29,847 nt of DNA from Lonsdalea britannica (GTDB lineage: Bacteria > Pseudomonadota > Gammaproteobacteria > Enterobacterales > Enterobacteriaceae): assembly GCF_946477055.1 (NCBI RefSeq), contig NZ_CAMKXG010000009.1, positions 1 to 29,847 on the forward strand, in the 5' to 3' direction. The notes beneath the pieces were generated by a model that was not told the DNA's origin, ran no database searches, and saw only the letters and a program-made list of their open reading frames with translations. Position numbers and translations under genes: made by a program. This document shows positions 8,486-17,967 of the stretch, piece by piece. Numbering within the stretch: position 1 is the first letter of the stretch; every line of letters starts with the position of its first letter.

Positions 8486-9772
8486 TTAGTGCTCTTTCAC
8501 CTCAGGGTCGAAATCGCGTCGTTCGTAACCGGTGTACAGCTGACGTGGACGGGCGATTTTCAGACCTTCGCCGTGCATCTCACTCCAGTGGGCAATCCAG
8601 CCGACCGTGCGCGCCATCGCAAAGATGACGGTAAACATCGACGACGGAATGCCCATCGCTTTCAGAATGATGCCGGAGTAAAAGTCCACGTTCGGGTAGA
8701 GTTTGCGCTCGATGAAGTACGGATCGTTCAGGGCGATGTGCTCCAGCTCCATCGCCACTTCCAGCAAATCGTCCTTGGTTTTCAGCTCCTTGAGCACTTC
8801 GTGGCAGGTTTTACGCATGACGGTGGCGCGCGGGTCATAGTTTTTGTACACGCGGTGGCCGAATCCCATCAGGCGGAACGAATCGTTTTTGTCTTTCGCT
8901 CGCTCGATGAATTCCGGGATGTGTTTGACGGAACTGATCTCTTCCAGCATGCGCAGACAGGCTTCGTTAGCGCCGCCGTGGGCGGGTCCCCATAGCGATG
9001 CGATACCGGCGGCGATACAGGCGAACGGGTTGGCGCCGGACGAACCTGCCGTGCGGACGGTCGAGGTCGAGGCGTTCTGCTCATGGTCTGCATGCAGGAT
9101 CAAAATTTTGTCCATGGCGCGTTCCAGCACCGGATTCACCACGTAGTCTTCACACGGCGTGGCGAACATCATGTGCAGGAAGTTGCCCGCATAGGAGAGA
9201 TCGTTACGCGGGTAGATGAACGGCTGGCCCAGCGAGTATTTGTAGCACATGGCGGCGACGGTCGGCATTTTAGACAGCAGACGATAGGCGGCGATCTCGC
9301 GGTGCCGCGCATTGCTGATGTCCAGCGAGTCGTGATAGAAGGCGGCCAGCGCGCCGGTCACGCCGCACAGCACCGCCATCGGGTGCGAGTCGCGGCGGAA
9401 ACCATGAAACAGGCGGGTAATCTGCTCGTGGATCATGGTGTGGCGGGTAACGATGGTTTTGAATTCGTCGTACTGCGCCTGCGAGGGCGCTTCTCCGAAC
9501 AGCAGCAGATAACACACTTCCAGGTAGTTGGACTTCTCCGCCAGCTGATCGATGGGATAGCCCCGGTGCAGCAGAATGCCTTTTTCGCCGTCGATAAAGG
9601 TGATTTTGGACTCGCAGGACGCCGTGGAGGTGAAACCCGGATCGAACGTGAAATAACCTTTTGCACCGAGGCTGCGGATATCGATCTCGTCGTAACCGAG
9701 CGTACCGGACAGGACATCAAGCGCAATAGGCTCTTGACCGTCGATGGTAATCGTTGCGTGTTTGTCAGCCAT
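8486..9772 (-). CDS. gltA: Citrate synthase (type II, NADH-sensitive)
   Basis: Condenses acetyl-CoA and oxaloacetate to citrate, the entry step of the TCA cycle. It is 428 aa against 427 in E. coli and opens [12 protein letters not shown]. Active-site blocks are intact: [18 protein letters not shown] and [14 protein letters not shown] hold the two catalytic histidines, and [16 protein letters not shown] holds the catalytic aspartate. [10 protein letters not shown] contains the cysteine associated with the NADH allosteric site of the hexameric Gram-negative enzyme. The ATG at 9772 has AAGGAGA upstream. It is divergent from sdhC across a 655-nt control region, as in E. coli, and has an unusually structured leader (see 9822-9974). 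Confidence 0.98.
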   Translation of the reverse strand: MADKHATITIDGQEPIALDVLSGTLGYDEIDIRSLGAKGYFTFDPGFTSTASCESKITFIDGEKGILLHRGYPIDQLAEKSNYLEVCYLLLFGEAPSQAQYDEFKTIVTRHTMIHEQITRLFHGFRRDSHPMAVLCGVTGALAAFYHDSLDISNARHREIAAYRLLSKMPTVAAMCYKYSLGQPFIYPRNDLSYAGNFLHMMFATPCEDYVVNPVLERAMDKILILHADHEQNASTSTVRTAGSSGANPFACIAAGIASLWGPAHGGANEACLRMLEEISSVKHIPEFIERAKDKNDSFRLMGFGHRVYKNYDPRATVMRKTCHEVLKELKTKDDLLEVAMELEHIALNDPYFIERKLYPNVDFYSGIILKAMGIPSSMFTVIFAMARTVGWIAHWSEMHGEGLKIARPRQLYTGYERRDFDPEVKEH

Positions 9773-9821
9773 TTTACATTCTCCTTAGCGTTTTAATTGA
9801 CGACATTGCTCACCGTGACAG

Positions 9822-9974
9822 CGAGTCATCCTACCTGGGAGAGGCGACCGGAAGCCGGCTGGCATGACTCGGTAAAAACCGGTTGTTCAGGACGAGCCGT
9901 CGGCGGTGATTTCCCGCTAAGCGCAGGGGAGTAGCCGCCCTGTGCTTGCCGGTCATCCGGCGCGTCGTCCTGAA
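9822..9974 (-). promoter_or_regulatory. Structured 5' leader of gltA (two long closing stems)
   Basis: Within the about 200 nt before the gltA ATG lie two nested-stem domains. Domain A is closed by a perfect 10-bp repeat, TTCAGGACGA (9886-9895) with TCGTCCTGAA (9965-9974). It encloses a hairpin GCCGG/CCGGC with a 4-nt loop (9948-9961) and a 10-bp hairpin, AAGCGCAGGG (9919-9928) with CCCTGTGCTT (9938-9947), containing one G-T pair. Domain B is closed by a perfect 8-bp repeat, CGAGTCAT (9822-9829) with ATGACTCG (9864-9871). A TACAAT hexamer on the gltA strand (9978-9983) just upstream could be a -10 element, though no good -35 is seen. The stems are seen directly; a regulatory role is inferred. 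Confidence 0.5.
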
Positions 9975-10209
9975 TTCATTGTAGTCATACCGATGACTTT
10001 TACGTGGACTCTTTCGACACTGTTACACAACCCGCGACAATCGAAAAGGGCCGTCTATCGCCTTTGATATCAGTCACAAGCCCCAAAAACCACTTGTAAA
10101 ATTAATGTTTAATAATCACCTATAACACTGATTTATTTTTAATAAATTGTTAAATGCGTGATCTAATTCACCATTCACAGCAAATTCCCTCAAACTCTAT
10201 GTGTGCTAT
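9975..10209. promoter_or_regulatory. gltA/sdhC divergent control region
   Basis: No gene fits here. The stretch from about 10085 to 10209 is very A/T-rich and carries several GTTAA/TTTAAT-like elements (for example around 10110 and 10150) of the kind bound by ArcA, which represses TCA genes in low oxygen in E. coli. The elements are too degenerate to define individual sites. Upstream promoters for gltA on the reverse strand probably lie here, but I could not pick a convincing -35/-10 pair. Confidence 0.4.
10157..10172. promoter_or_regulatory. CRP-like binding site
   Basis: CGTGA-TCTAAT-TCACC matches the CRP consensus TGTGA-N6-TCACA at 8 of 10 key positions, including both GTGA/TCAC cores. 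Its centre lies about 80 bp upstream of the predicted sdhC start, a helical position used by class I CRP-activated promoters. sdh transcription is catabolite-sensitive in E. coli. Confidence 0.5.
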
Positions 10210-10238
10210 TTGTAATGATATTGTGAAGCACCTATACT
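10210..10238 (+). promoter_or_regulatory. sdhC (sdhCDAB-sucABCD) sigma70 promoter
   Basis: TTGTAA (10210-10215) and TATACT (10233-10238) are separated by exactly 17 bp. The sequence continues into CAGGTCTCCGGAACACCCTG, which I recognise as conserved with the E. coli sdhC promoter/leader. The transcript would start near 10245. Confidence 0.82.
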
Positions 10239-10244
10239 TTTTTC

Positions 10245-10427
10245 AGGTCTCCGGAACACCCTGCAGTAGGAGCACCCAGCGTGATAGGTTTGCGCCGCCC
10301 AGGCTTGAAATTGGCTGACGGAGCGTGCGGCGAAATAAGGAGATGCCCGACTTATCTTCCTTTCATCAACCTCTCATGCTGTCTGACCCCCACAACAGGT
10401 CCGGAGTAAGAAAATAATAAAAGTTGT
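10245..10427 (+). promoter_or_regulatory. Long 5' leader of sdhC
   Basis: About 183 nt lie between the predicted start of transcription and the sdhC GTG. CGCCGC (10293-10298) pairs with GCGGCG (10327-10332), and AAGGAGAT (10337-10344) pairs with ATCTTCCTT (10354-10362) with one bulged T. The segment next to the start (AGAAAATAATAAAAGTTGTG) is A/U-rich and unstructured, and resembles E. coli. In E. coli this region is targeted by the Hfq-dependent sRNAs RyhB and Spot 42; pairing here is inferred, not shown. Confidence 0.55.
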
Positions 10428-10817
10428 GTGGGCGAACCTGTGAAAAAACAAAGACCTGTCAATCTGGATCTGCAAACGATCCATTTTCCCGCTACTGCGG
10501 TAGCCTCCATTCTCCATCGCGTTTCCGGCGTTATCACCTTTGTTTCCATCGGTATCCTGCTGTGGCTGCTGGGTCTTTCTCTGTCTTCCGAAGACGGCTT
10601 CATGCAGGCGGCGTCCATCATGGATAGCGTCATCGTCAAGTTGGTCGTCTGGGGTATTTTGACCGCGCTGGCCTACCATGTTGTGGGCGGTTTGCGTCAT
10701 TTGTTAATGGATTTCGGCGGAATCGAAGAAACCTTCGCCTCGGGTGAACGCTCCGCATGGATTGCTTTTGTTATTACTGTCGTGCTTTCAATCTTGTCTG
10801 GAGTCCTTGTATGGTAA
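10428..10817 (+). CDS. sdhC: Succinate dehydrogenase cytochrome b556 subunit
   Basis: Membrane anchor of succinate:ubiquinone oxidoreductase (complex II). It is 129 aa, the same as E. coli SdhC, with the shared N-terminal block [14 protein letters not shown]. Three hydrophobic helices are visible. The haem b ligand His84 ([11 protein letters not shown]) and the quinone-site Ser27 and Arg31 (SILHRVSG) are in place. The start is GTG at 10428, chosen because it aligns exactly with the E. coli start; a second in-frame GTG lies at 10440. The nearest GGAG is about 21 nt upstream, so translation initiation is likely weak and open to sRNA control. sdhD overlaps its end by 7 nt. Confidence 0.95.
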   Translation: MGEPVKKQRPVNLDLQTIHFPATAVASILHRVSGVITFVSIGILLWLLGLSLSSEDGFMQAASIMDSVIVKLVVWGILTALAYHVVGGLRHLLMDFGGIEETFASGERSAWIAFVITVVLSILSGVLVW

Positions 10818-11158
10818 GCAATGCTTCTGCACTCGGGCGTAATGGAGTACACGATTGGTTATTACTTCGCGCTGCTGCCATCGTCATCGTGCTGTACGTT
10901 TTGTATCTCGTGGGTTTTTTCGTCACCGTGCCTGAACTCACCTATCCCCTCTGGCGTGATTTCTTCGCCCTGCGTCTCACCAAAGTGCTCACTCTGCTGA
11001 CCCTGCTGTCGATTCTGGTGCATGCCTGGATCGGTCTGTGGCAGGTGTTGACCGACTACGTCAAACCGCTGGCCGTTCGGCTCACGTTACAGTTGGCGGT
11101 GGTGGTCGTGCTGATGGTGTATGTCATTTATGGAACGATTGTGGTGTGGGGGGCATAA
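10811..11158 (+). CDS. sdhD: Succinate dehydrogenase membrane anchor subunit
   Basis: Second membrane anchor of complex II, 115 aa as in E. coli. It begins [18 protein letters not shown], nearly identical to E. coli, and spans the membrane three times. His71 (ILVHAWIG), the second haem b ligand, and Asp82-Tyr83 (VLTDYVKPL) at the ubiquinone site are present. The ATG at 10811 sits inside the end of sdhC (7-nt overlap) and the stop shares one base with the sdhA ATG, so translation of C, D and A is coupled. A longer upstream reading frame that overlaps sdhC is not credible. Confidence 0.96.
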   Translation: MVSNASALGRNGVHDWLLLRAAAIVIVLYVLYLVGFFVTVPELTYPLWRDFFALRLTKVLTLLTLLSILVHAWIGLWQVLTDYVKPLAVRLTLQLAVVVVLMVYVIYGTIVVWGA

Positions 11159-12924
11159 TGAATCTGCCAGTCAGAGAGTTTGATGCAGTGGTCGTAGGCG
11201 CGGGCGGTGCAGGTATGCGCGCCGCGTTGCAAATTTCCCAGATGGGGTTGTCTTGCGCCCTGATTTCCAAGGTGTTTCCGACGCGTTCTCACACCGTTTC
11301 CGCACAGGGCGGCATTACGGTCGCGCTGGGGAATACCCACGAAGATAACTGGCAATGGCATATGTATGACACGGTAAAGGGATCCGACTATATCGGCGAT
11401 CAGAATGCCATCGAGTACATGTGCAAGACCGGCCCGGAGGCCGTGCTGGAGCTGGAACACATGGGACTGCCGTTTTCGCGGCTGGATGACGGGCGTATTT
11501 ATCAGCGTCCGTTCGGCGGTCAGTCGAAAAACTTCGGCGGCGAGCAGGCGGCGCGTACCGCAGCGGCGGCCGACCGCACGGGACATGCGCTGTTGCACAC
11601 GCTGTATCAGCAAAACCTGAAAAACCACACCACCATCTTTTCCGAATGGTACGCGCTGGATCTGGTGAAAAATCAGGACGGTGCGGTGGTGGGCTGCACG
11701 GCGATTTGTATCGAGACCGGCGAAGTCGTCTATTTCAAGGCTCGTGCGACGGTGCTGGCGACCGGCGGCGCAGGGCGTATCTATCAGTCGACCACCAATG
11801 CGCACATCAACACCGGCGACGGGGTGGGCATGGCGCTGCGCGCCGGGGTTCCGGTGCAGGACATGGAGATGTGGCAGTTCCATCCGACAGGGATCGCGGG
11901 GGCGGGCGTGCTGGTCACTGAAGGCTGCCGCGGTGAGGGTGGCTATCTGCTGAATAAAGACGGCGAACGTTTTATGGAGCGTTATGCTCCGAACGCGAAA
12001 GATCTGGCGGGTCGAGACGTTGTCGCACGCTCCATCATGATTGAAATCCGCGAAGGCCGCGGCTGCGACGGTCCGTGGGGGCCGCACGTTAAGCTGAAGC
12101 TCGACCACCTCGGCAAAGAAGTCCTGGAGTCCCGCCTGCCGGGGATTCTGGAACTGTCTCGCACCTTCGCCCACGTCGACCCGGTGAAAGAGCCGATCCC
12201 GGTCATTCCGACCTGTCACTACATGATGGGCGGCATCCCCACCAAAATCACCGGTCAGGCGCTGACCGTCAACGAACGAGGGGAGGACGTGGTAATCCCC
12301 GGCCTGTTCGCCGTGGGGGAAATCGCCTGTGTCTCAGTACACGGCGCCAACCGTCTCGGCGGCAACTCGCTGCTCGACCTGGTGGTGTTCGGCCGCGCCG
12401 TGGGGATGCACCTTGACGCGTCGTTGTCTGAGCAGGGCGCCAGCCGCGATGCCAGCGAGTCGGATATCGAAGCCTCGCTGACGCGCCTCAACCGCTGGAA
12501 CAACAATCGCGATGGAGAAAGTCCGGTGGAGATCCGTCGGGCGCTGCAAGAGTGTATGCAGCATAACTTCTCCGTCTTCCGCGAAGCCGATGCGATGGCG
12601 CAGGGGCTTGAGGAGCTGAAAGCCATCCGCGAGCGATTGCAACACGCCCGTCTGGACGACACCTCGCAGGAGTTCAACACCCAGCGTATCGAGTGCCTGG
12701 AGCTGGATAACCTGATGGATACCGCTTTTGCTACCGCGCTGGCCGCCAACTATCGTACTGAGAGCCGCGGCGCACACAGCCGATCCGACCATCCCGATCG
12801 CGACGACGAACACTGGCTTTGCCACACGCTGTATCTGCCGGACACCGAAAGCATGACGCGCCGTGAGGTGAACATGCAACCGACGCTGCGTGAGGCATTC
12901 CCGCCGAAAGCGCGTACCTATTAA
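11158..12924 (+). CDS. sdhA: Succinate dehydrogenase flavoprotein subunit
   Basis: Catalytic subunit that oxidises succinate to fumarate with covalently bound FAD. It is 588 aa, the same as E. coli. The dinucleotide-binding motif [15 protein letters not shown] sits at residues 11-25 and the FAD-linking His45 lies in [11 protein letters not shown]. Substrate-binding and catalytic blocks include [37 protein letters not shown] and [14 protein letters not shown], followed by [18 protein letters not shown]. The ATG at 11158 overlaps the sdhD stop by one base; readings that start further upstream overlap sdhD and have no family support. The protein ends PPKARTY, like the E. coli C-terminus. Confidence 0.98.
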   Translation: MNLPVREFDAVVVGAGGAGMRAALQISQMGLSCALISKVFPTRSHTVSAQGGITVALGNTHEDNWQWHMYDTVKGSDYIGDQNAIEYMCKTGPEAVLELEHMGLPFSRLDDGRIYQRPFGGQSKNFGGEQAARTAAAADRTGHALLHTLYQQNLKNHTTIFSEWYALDLVKNQDGAVVGCTAICIETGEVVYFKARATVLATGGAGRIYQSTTNAHINTGDGVGMALRAGVPVQDMEMWQFHPTGIAGAGVLVTEGCRGEGGYLLNKDGERFMERYAPNAKDLAGRDVVARSIMIEIREGRGCDGPWGPHVKLKLDHLGKEVLESRLPGILELSRTFAHVDPVKEPIPVIPTCHYMMGGIPTKITGQALTVNERGEDVVIPGLFAVGEIACVSVHGANRLGGNSLLDLVVFGRAVGMHLDASLSEQGASRDASESDIEASLTRLNRWNNNRDGESPVEIRRALQECMQHNFSVFREADAMAQGLEELKAIRERLQHARLDDTSQEFNTQRIECLELDNLMDTAFATALAANYRTESRGAHSRSDHPDRDDEHWLCHTLYLPDTESMTRREVNMQPTLREAFPPKARTY

Positions 12925-12941
12925 AGGACGGAGAGACAGCG

Positions 12942-13658
12942 ATGAAACTTGAATTTTCGATTTATCGTTACAACCCGGACAGTGATAATGCCCCGCGGAT
13001 GCAGGACTACCAGCTGGAGGCCGACGAAGGCACGGATATGATGTTGCTCGACGCATTAATCCAGCTGAAAGAGCAGGACCCGACTCTCACGTTTCGCCGC
13101 TCCTGCCGTGAGGGCGTATGCGGTTCGGACGGGGTCAACATCAATGGTAAAAACGGGCTGGCGTGCATCACGCCGATCTCTAGCCTGCGTCGCGGCAGCC
13201 ACAAAATTGTGGTCCGTCCACTGCCGGGGTTGCCGGTTGTCCGTGATTTGGTGGTAGACATGGGGCAATTCTATGCCCAATATGAGAAAGTTAAACCTTA
13301 CCTGTTGAATAATGGGAAGAATCCTCCGGCGCGTGAAAATTTGCAGTTGCCGCAGGATCGGGCGAAGCTGGATGGACTGTACGAATGCATCATGTGCGCC
13401 TGCTGTTCCACCTCGTGTCCGTCCTTCTGGTGGAACCCAGACAAGTTCATCGGTCCGGCCGGATTACTGACGGCGTACCGCTTCCTGATAGATGACCGCG
13501 ATACGGAAACCCAAGCGCGTCTCGATGGACTGGACGACGCTTTCAGCGTGTTCCGCTGCCACAGCATCATGAACTGCGTCAGCGTATGTCCCAAAGGGTT
13601 GAATCCGACGCGCGCCATCGGCCATATCAAGTCGATGTTGTTGCAGCGCGGCGCCTGA
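12942..13658 (+). CDS. sdhB: Succinate dehydrogenase iron-sulfur subunit
   Basis: Carries electrons from FAD in SdhA to ubiquinone via three Fe-S clusters. It is 238 aa, as in E. coli. The [2Fe-2S] cysteines are in SCREGVCGSDG plus the downstream LACI; the [4Fe-4S] and [3Fe-4S] ligands are in CIMCACCSTSCPSFWW and CHSIMNCVSVCPKGLNP. The start lies 17 nt after sdhA with AAGGACGGAGAG just upstream. It is the last sdh gene before a 241-nt gap and sucA. Confidence 0.98.
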   Translation: MKLEFSIYRYNPDSDNAPRMQDYQLEADEGTDMMLLDALIQLKEQDPTLTFRRSCREGVCGSDGVNINGKNGLACITPISSLRRGSHKIVVRPLPGLPVVRDLVVDMGQFYAQYEKVKPYLLNNGKNPPARENLQLPQDRAKLDGLYECIMCACCSTSCPSFWWNPDKFIGPAGLLTAYRFLIDDRDTETQARLDGLDDAFSVFRCHSIMNCVSVCPKGLNPTRAIGHIKSMLLQRGA

Positions 13659-13899
13659 TGACCGTATCGATGGGAGAGCCTCCGCCGTTGGACGGAGGTC
13701 ATCGGGAGCGCAGTCCTACACCGCGTTCCGGCGTGATAGCTCCCTGTTTTAAGGTTCCTTTGGCGGGCGGTCTTTTCCTCGACATGCTCTCCGTCGACAT
13801 GAAGAGTGAACCGTTTATCCGGCAATGCCGCTTTTACACGGCGCGACAAAAAATGTTAACCACGGCGAAAACTGAAGCATATCAGCTTAAGGGATCACA
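13659..13899 (+). other. sdhB-sucA intergenic region with a small hairpin
   Basis: This is the longest gap inside the sdh-suc operon. It contains CCTCCG (13679-13684) paired with CGGAGG (13693-13698), with extra C-G pairs inside the loop. No U-run follows, so it does not look like a terminator; it may be an mRNA-processing or stability element. No clear promoter for sucA was recognised. AAGGGA at 13889-13894 is the sucA ribosome site. Confidence 0.4.
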
Positions 13900-16707
13900 A
13901 TGCAGAACGGTGCAATGAAGGCCTGGCTGGATTCCTCGTATCTGGCGGGGGCGAACCAGTCCTACATAGAGCAGCTCTATGAAGATTATTTAACCGATCC
14001 GGCCTCTATCGACACCAGTTGGCAAACGCTTTTCCAGCAAATGGTGGCGACGGGAGTCAAACCCGATCAACTGCACTCTCAAACCCGAGACTATTTTCGT
14101 CGTCTGGCGAAGGACAGCTCGCGGTATACCTCCTCTATTCACGATCCGGACAGCGATGCCAAGCAGGTCAAGGTGTTGCAGCTCATCAATGCGTTTCGCT
14201 TTCGCGGCCATCAGCATGCCAACCTCGACCCGCTGGATTTGTGGAAACAAGAAACCGTTCCCGACCTCGACCTTGCCTATCATCATCTGACCGAAGCGGA
14301 CCTGGACGATACCTTTAACGTGGGATCGTTCGCTATCGGCAAAGAGACCATGAAGCTGCGGGATTTGTACGCGGCGTTGCGGCAGACTTACTGCGGCGCC
14401 ATCGGCGCCGAGTATATGCATATCACCAACACGGAAGAGAAACGCTGGATTCAGCAGCGGATCGAATCCGTAGTCGGGCAGCCGTCGTTCAGCGTCGATG
14501 AGCGTAAGCGTTTTCTGAAAGAGTTGACGGCGGCGGAAGGGTTAGAGCGCTATCTGGGCGCGAAATTCCCCGGCGCCAAGCGCTTCTCTTTGGAAGGCGG
14601 GGACGCCCTTATCCCGATGCTCAAGGAAATCGTGCGTCATGCCGGGAAGAACGGGACGCGCGAAGTCGTGTTGGGGATGGCGCACCGGGGACGTCTGAAT
14701 GTGCTGGTCAATGTTCTCGGCAAAAAGCCGCAGGATTTGTTCGACGAGTTTATCGGCAAGCACAAAGAGCACCTCGGTACGGGCGATGTGAAATATCATC
14801 AGGGCTTCTCTTCGGATGTGGATACCGAAGGCGGCAAGGTGCATCTGGCGCTGGCTTTTAACCCCTCGCATCTGGAAATCGTCAGCCCGGTCGTCATTGG
14901 CTCGGTGCGGGCGCGTCTGGATCGGCTGGATAACCCCAGCAGTGCGCTGGTGCTCCCGATCACCATTCACGGAGATGCCGCCATGACGGGTCAGGGCGTC
15001 GTGCAGGAAACGCTGAACATGTCCAAGGCCCGGGGTTATGACGTCGGCGGCACGATCCGCATCGTCATCAATAACCAGATCGGGTTTACGACCTCCAATC
15101 CGCACGATGCGCGCTCGACCGAATACTGTACTGATATCGGTAAAATGGTTCAGGCGCCGATTTTCCACGTCAATGCGGACGATCCCGAGGCCGTCGCATT
15201 CGTGACCCAGCTGGCGCTCGACTTCCGTAATACCTTTAAGCGCGACGTCTTCATTGACATGGTGTGTTACCGCCGCCACGGCCATAACGAGGCCGATGAG
15301 CCGAGCGCGACGCAGCCCCTGATGTATCACAAAATCAAAAAGCACCCGACGCCGCGTAAAATCTACGCTGACCGTCTGGAGCAGCAGAATTTGATCCATC
15401 TGGAAGACGCCACCGAAATGGTCAACCTGTACCGCGATGCGCTGGACGCTGGCGAATGCGTGGTGGAGGAGTGGCTGCCGATGGATATGCAGGCGATGGC
15501 CTGGATGCCGTATCTTAACCACGACTGGGACGAAGACTATCCGCATCAGGTTGAGATGAAGCGGCTGCAGGAACTCGCCCGCCGGATCAGCACCATTCCT
15601 ACGGCGATCGAAATGCAGTCCCGGGTCGCCAAAATATACAACGACCGCGCCGAGATGGCGGAGGGCGGCAAGCCTTTCGACTGGGGCGGCGCCGAAACGC
15701 TGGCCTACGCCACGCTGGTGGATGAGGGCATTCCTATCCGGTTGTCGGGTGAGGACACCGGCCGCGGCACCTTCTTCCACCGTCACGCCGTCGTGCACAA
15801 TCAAAAGAACGGGTCGACCTATACGCCGCTGTCGCATGTGCATAATGCACAGGGAGAGTTTAAGGTATGGGACTCGGTGCTGTCGGAAGAGGCGGTGCTG
15901 GCGTTCGAATACGGTTATGCCACGGCTGAACCGCGCACGCTGACCATCTGGGAAGCGCAGTTCGGTGATTTCGCTAACGGCGCTCAGGTGGTGATTGACC
16001 AGTTCATTAGCTCCGGCGAGCAGAAATGGGGGCGGATGTGCGGTCTGGTGATGCTGTTGCCGCACGGCTATGAAGGGCAGGGACCGGAACATTCATCGGC
16101 CCGTCTGGAACGCTATCTGCAGCTGTGCGCTGAACAGAATATGCAGGTCTGCATCCCGTCTACCCCGGCGCAGGTTTACCACATGCTGCGGCGTCAGGCG
16201 CTGCGTGGAATGCGACGTCCGCTGGTGGTGATGTCGCCGAAGTCACTGCTGCGCCATCCGCTGGCGACGTCGACGCTTGATGAGCTGGCCTCCGGTAAAT
16301 TCCAGCCCGCGATTGGCGAGGCGGATGACATCGATCCTCGCGACGTGAAGCGCGTGGTGATGTGCGCAGGCAAGGTTTATTACGACCTGTTGGAAAAACG
16401 TCGCAAGAATGAGCAGAAAGATGTGGCGATTGTCCGCATCGAGCAGCTGTATCCCTTCCCTCAGCAGTATGTGCAGTCCGTGCTGGAACCGTACGCCCAC
16501 GTTCTGGATTTCGTTTGGTGTCAGGAAGAGCCGCTGAATCAGGGCGCCTGGTATTGCAGCCAGCATCATCTGCGCGAGGCGATTCCGTTCGGCGCTTCCC
16601 TGCGTTATGCCGGCAGACCGGCATCCGCATCGCCCGCCGTGGGTTACATGTCCGTCCACCAAAAGCAGCAGCAAGATCTTGTTGATGACGCGCTGAACGT
16701 TAATTGA
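13900..16707 (+). CDS. sucA: 2-oxoglutarate dehydrogenase E1 component
   Basis: Thiamine-diphosphate-dependent decarboxylase that starts the conversion of 2-oxoglutarate to succinyl-CoA. It is 935 aa against 933 in E. coli and starts MQNGAMKAWLDSSYLAGANQS. The N-terminal E2-binding region is followed by RFRGHQHANLDPL, EGGDALIPMLKEIVRHAG, VVLGMAHRGRLNVLVNVLGK, VNADDPEAVAFV and CYRRHGHNEADEPS, typical of the E1o active site. The transketolase-like C-terminal half includes RLSGEDTGRGTFFHRHAV and SVLSEEAVLAFEYGYA. The start at 13900 has AAGGGA 5 nt upstream; an internal ATG at 13915 is less likely. sucB follows after 16 nt. Confidence 0.98.
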   Translation: MQNGAMKAWLDSSYLAGANQSYIEQLYEDYLTDPASIDTSWQTLFQQMVATGVKPDQLHSQTRDYFRRLAKDSSRYTSSIHDPDSDAKQVKVLQLINAFRFRGHQHANLDPLDLWKQETVPDLDLAYHHLTEADLDDTFNVGSFAIGKETMKLRDLYAALRQTYCGAIGAEYMHITNTEEKRWIQQRIESVVGQPSFSVDERKRFLKELTAAEGLERYLGAKFPGAKRFSLEGGDALIPMLKEIVRHAGKNGTREVVLGMAHRGRLNVLVNVLGKKPQDLFDEFIGKHKEHLGTGDVKYHQGFSSDVDTEGGKVHLALAFNPSHLEIVSPVVIGSVRARLDRLDNPSSALVLPITIHGDAAMTGQGVVQETLNMSKARGYDVGGTIRIVINNQIGFTTSNPHDARSTEYCTDIGKMVQAPIFHVNADDPEAVAFVTQLALDFRNTFKRDVFIDMVCYRRHGHNEADEPSATQPLMYHKIKKHPTPRKIYADRLEQQNLIHLEDATEMVNLYRDALDAGECVVEEWLPMDMQAMAWMPYLNHDWDEDYPHQVEMKRLQELARRISTIPTAIEMQSRVAKIYNDRAEMAEGGKPFDWGGAETLAYATLVDEGIPIRLSGEDTGRGTFFHRHAVVHNQKNGSTYTPLSHVHNAQGEFKVWDSVLSEEAVLAFEYGYATAEPRTLTIWEAQFGDFANGAQVVIDQFISSGEQKWGRMCGLVMLLPHGYEGQGPEHSSARLERYLQLCAEQNMQVCIPSTPAQVYHMLRRQALRGMRRPLVVMSPKSLLRHPLATSTLDELASGKFQPAIGEADDIDPRDVKRVVMCAGKVYYDLLEKRRKNEQKDVAIVRIEQLYPFPQQYVQSVLEPYAHVLDFVWCQEEPLNQGAWYCSQHHLREAIPFGASLRYAGRPASASPAVGYMSVHQKQQQDLVDDALNVN

Positions 16708-16723
16708 ATCAAAAGGATAAATA

Positions 16724-17959
16724 ATGAGTAGCGTAGATATTCTTGTCCCAGACCTGCCCGAATCGGTAGCCGATGCCACCGTGGCGACCTGGCGCAAGCA
16801 GCCGGGCGACAGCGTCCAGCGTGACGAAGTGCTGGTTGAGATTGAAACCGACAAGGTGGTGCTTGAAGTGCCTGCCTCCGAAGCCGGGATTCTGGATGCG
16901 GTACTGGAAGCGGAAGGGGCGACCGTCGTCTCACGCCAAATCCTTGGACGTCTGCGTCCTGAGGACAGCAGCGGCAAGGAGTCCAGCGAAAAACCGACGA
17001 ACAAAGAGTCTACGCCAGCCCAGCGTTACACCGCCGGTCTGGAAGAGGAAAGCAACGACGTGCTGAGCCCGGCCATTCGCCGACTGATCGCCGAGCATGA
17101 TTTAGACGCGTCGTCGATCGTCGGCAGCGGCGTGGGTGGACGCATCACCCGTGAAGATGTCGAAAAACAGCTTGCCCGACAGCGCGAGGCTGCCGCCATC
17201 GCCCCGGCGAGTGCGGACGTGACCGCCGCCGCTCCCACTTCTGATTCCTCTTTGGATCGACGCAGTGAAAAACGGGTGCCGATGACGCGCCTGCGGAAGC
17301 GGGTGGCTGAGCGCTTGCTGGAAGCGAAAAACAGCACCGCCATGCTGACGACGTTCAACGAAGTCAACATGAAACCCGTGATGGATCTGCGTAAGCAGTA
17401 CGGCGAGGCATTTGAAAAACGGCACGGCGTACGCCTGGGCTTTATGTCGTTCTACATCAAGGCCGTGGTGGAAGCGCTCAAACGTTTCCCTGAAGTCAAT
17501 GCGTCGCTGGACGGTGAAGATGTCGTGTATCACAACTACTTCGACGTCAGCATCGCCGTCTCGACGCCGCGCGGTCTGGTCACGCCAGTGCTCAAGGATG
17601 TCGATTTGTTGAGCATGGCGGATATTGAGAAAAAGATTAAGGAACTGGCAATTAAGGGCCGTGATGGCAAACTAACCGTGGATGAGTTGACGGGGGGAAA
17701 CTTCACCATCACCAACGGCGGCGTGTTTGGTTCATTGATGTCGACACCGATCATCAATCCACCGCAAAGCGCGATTCTGGGGATGCACGCCATCAAGGAT
17801 CGTCCGATGGCCGTTGAGGGTCAGGTGGTCATTTTGCCCATGATGTATTTGGCGCTTTCCTACGATCACCGGCTCATCGACGGCCGTGAATCAGTCAGTT
17901 TCCTGGTGACGATTAAAGACATGCTGGAAGATCCGGCGCGTCTGCTGCTGGACGTTTAA
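16724..17959 (+). CDS. sucB: 2-oxoglutarate dehydrogenase E2 (dihydrolipoyl succinyltransferase)
   Basis: Core of the 2-oxoglutarate dehydrogenase complex; it transfers the succinyl group to CoA through a swinging lipoyl arm. It is 411 aa, slightly longer than E. coli (405). The lipoyl domain spans residues 1-80 with the lipoylated Lys44 in [14 protein letters not shown] linker is followed by the E1/E3-binding domain at about 113-150 ([35 protein letters not shown] region) and a second Ala/Pro/Ser-rich linker that accounts for the extra length. The catalytic domain starts near 185 and holds His382 and Asp386 in [10 protein letters not shown]. The E3 subunit (lpd) is encoded elsewhere, as is usual. 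Confidence 0.98.
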   Translation: MSSVDILVPDLPESVADATVATWRKQPGDSVQRDEVLVEIETDKVVLEVPASEAGILDAVLEAEGATVVSRQILGRLRPEDSSGKESSEKPTNKESTPAQRYTAGLEEESNDVLSPAIRRLIAEHDLDASSIVGSGVGGRITREDVEKQLARQREAAAIAPASADVTAAAPTSDSSLDRRSEKRVPMTRLRKRVAERLLEAKNSTAMLTTFNEVNMKPVMDLRKQYGEAFEKRHGVRLGFMSFYIKAVVEALKRFPEVNASLDGEDVVYHNYFDVSIAVSTPRGLVTPVLKDVDLLSMADIEKKIKELAIKGRDGKLTVDELTGGNFTITNGGVFGSLMSTPIINPPQSAILGMHAIKDRPMAVEGQVVILPMMYLALSYDHRLIDGRESVSFLVTIKDMLEDPARLLLDV

Positions 17960-17967
17960 GGCAGGAT

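Noticed and set aside
11128..12219. 363-codon open frame antisense to sdhA
   Set aside because: Shadow frame; sdhA is full length with all catalytic motifs, and the antisense translation shows no family features.
14542..16092. Long (516-codon) open frame antisense to sucA
   Set aside because: It lies entirely within sucA on the opposite strand, has a composition typical of GC-rich shadow frames and no recognisable domain; SucA is complete and certain.
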